A stretch of DNA of 6,388 nucleotides from Comamonas sp. GTDB taxonomy: Bacteria; Pseudomonadota; Gammaproteobacteria; Burkholderiales; Burkholderiaceae_C. The stretch is taken from contig JAFAIY010000542.1 in assembly GCA_019236485.1 (NCBI GenBank), positions 1 to 6,388 on the forward strand, given 5' to 3'. The position numbers were made by a program, and so were the translations under genes. Below, one piece after another: positions 5,916 to 6,388 of this stretch. The notes under the pieces were generated by a model, which did no database searches, was not told the origin of the DNA, and saw nothing but the letters and a program-made list of their open reading frames with translations. Numbering within the stretch: the stretch's first letter is position 1; each line of letters begins with the position of its first letter.

Positions 5916-6194
5916 ATGAGTAAGCAGAGATACCCGGAAGAATTCAAGACCGAAGCGGTCAAGCAGATCACGGAGCGAGGCCACAAGGTGGCCGACGTGT
6001 CGGCCAGGCTTGGCGTGAGCCAGCACAGCCTGTACGAGTGGATCAAGGCACGCCGAACACCGCGCGAAGAGCGTCAGGTGCAGCTGTCGCAAACCGATGA
6101 GTTGCGCCGCTTGAAGGCCGAGCTCAAGCGCGTAACCGAGGAGCGCGACATCTTAAAAAAGGCCGCAGCGTACTTTGCCAAGCAGTCCGGGTGA
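5916..6194 (+). CDS. IS3-family transposase OrfA
   Basis: A 92-residue protein, normal for OrfA. RYPEEFKTEAVKQ (5-17) is the standard opening. A helix-turn-helix follows at about 24-45 (VADVSARLGVSQHSLYEWIKA), which binds the terminal repeats. A leucine-zipper-like coiled coil spans about 57-80 with L63, L66, L70, V73 and L80 in heptad spacing, used for multimerisation. AGGAGG at 5906-5911, four bases upstream, supports the start. Alone, OrfA usually acts as a regulator of transposition. The OrfAB fusion made by -1 frameshifting at codons 81-82 is the active transposase. The TGA stop overlaps the GTG that could start orfB (GTGA). Confidence 0.93.
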   Translation: MSKQRYPEEFKTEAVKQITERGHKVADVSARLGVSQHSLYEWIKARRTPREERQVQLSQTDELRRLKAELKRVTEERDILKKAAAYFAKQSG

Positions 6195-6201
6195 AGTACG
6201 C
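6155..6201 (+). other. Programmed -1 frameshift signal: A AAA AAG heptamer plus stem-loop
   Basis: The heptamer AAAAAAG at 6155-6161 lies in the orfA frame as A AAA AAG (codons Leu80 TTA, Lys81 AAA, Lys82 AAG), the most efficient class of bacterial slippery site. Six bases downstream, 6168-6179 pairs with 6190-6201. Eight outer pairs are perfect (GCGTACTT with AAGTACGC), followed by two G-T wobbles and two inner C-G pairs, with a ten-base loop. Slipping back one base leads into an open frame that runs through orfB to the window end. The stem also covers the orfA stop and the orfB GTG. Position and spacing match known IS3-family frameshift stimulators. Confidence 0.85.
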
Positions 6202-6388
6202 GTTCATCGAGCGGCACGAGCATGAGCACAGCGTGCGGCGCATGTGCAAGGTTATGAAGGTGCACCCCAGCGGTTACTACGCCTGGAAGGCCGAGCCCGT
6301 GAGTCCTCGCGCCAAGGACGATCAGCGACTGCTGGGCCTGCTCAAGCATGCTTGGCTGGAGAGCGGCGGCGTTTATGGCTACCGCAAG
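6191..6388 (+). CDS. IS3-family transposase OrfB (N-terminal part)
   Basis: The frame is -1 relative to orfA and open to the end of the window; 66 codons are seen from GTG 6191. VKYAFIERHEHEHSVRRMCK, then VHPSGYYAWK, is the characteristic start of IS3 OrfB (SxxY-W motif). LLGLLKHAWLESGGVYGYRK belongs to the HTH_21-type domain that precedes the integrase core. The DDE residues are outside the window. Most product is expected as an OrfAB fusion through the frameshift at 6155-6161, with the junction frame open from 6158. Separate starting at GTG, coupled to the orfA stop, is also possible. Confidence 0.9.
   Translation, partial: MKYAFIERHEHEHSVRRMCKVMKVHPSGYYAWKAEPVSPRAKDDQRLLGLLKHAWLESGGVYGYRK

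Larger units (their letters stand above)
5853..6388 (+). mobile_element. IS3-family insertion sequence, left part (truncated by window end)
   Basis: The element begins with TGAATCGCCCCGGG, a TG-starting terminal repeat typical of the IS3 family. It continues with orfA (HTH plus leucine zipper), a -1 frameshift site and the start of orfB with the HTH_21-type N-terminal domain of IS3 transposases. The DDE catalytic domain and the right end are outside the window, so size, target duplication and intactness cannot be checked. The subgroup is probably IS3 or IS51-like from the OrfA sequence, but this is uncertain. All visible parts are undamaged, which suggests a fairly recent insertion. Confidence 0.9.

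Noticed and set aside
1..6388. CRISPR array, tRNA, rRNA or riboswitch
   Set aside because: I saw no regularly spaced repeats, no cloverleaf with TTCGA-type T-arm, and no leader resembling a known riboswitch.

Overview
The window is a GC-rich bacterial chromosomal segment. The mix of genes (serine hydrolase, MFS exporter, MocR-type regulator, LysE exporter, PhzF isomerase, DinB-fold protein, IS3-family element), good GGAG-type ribosome binding sites and short intergenic gaps suggest a proteobacterium, probably in the Burkholderiales. That assignment is an inference from style and gene content; there is no taxonomic marker here.

Region 1 (1-1511, + strand) holds the C-terminal end of a beta-lactamase/esterase-fold serine hydrolase. 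It overlaps by an ATGA junction a complete MFS efflux-type transporter, so the two are translationally coupled. Region 2 (1512-1654) is a short gap between convergent genes with an unusually long, perfect 12-bp inverted repeat and, at the regulator's stop codon, a second small hairpin.

Region 3 (1655-5720) is the functional heart. A MocR-type regulator (GntR-like DNA-binding domain fused to an aminotransferase-like PLP domain) lies on the minus strand. It is divergent from a tight plus-strand cluster: VOC/glyoxalase-fold protein, LysE/RhtB-family exporter, PhzF-family isomerase and DinB-fold metal protein. The 138-bp divergent control region has an AT-rich near-perfect palindrome and several copies of an AATAGTG element, good candidates for the regulator's operators. 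My working model is a PLP- or amino-compound-sensing regulator controlling export and chemical conversion of a small amino compound. This follows from families and layout only; the substrate is unknown.

Region 4 (5721-5852) is a small gap with a hairpin and a reading frame that ends exactly where an insertion sequence begins. Region 5 (5853-6388) is the left part of an IS3-family element: terminal inverted repeat, protective hairpin, orfA, a canonical A AAA AAG frameshift heptamer followed at six bases by a 12-bp stem-loop, and the start of orfB, cut by the window edge.

I see no rRNA, tRNA, CRISPR array, prophage or clearly new defence-type system. The most rewarding items are the MocR operator region, the IS frameshift cassette, the unexplained inverted repeat at 1517-1566 and the IS junction at 5853.
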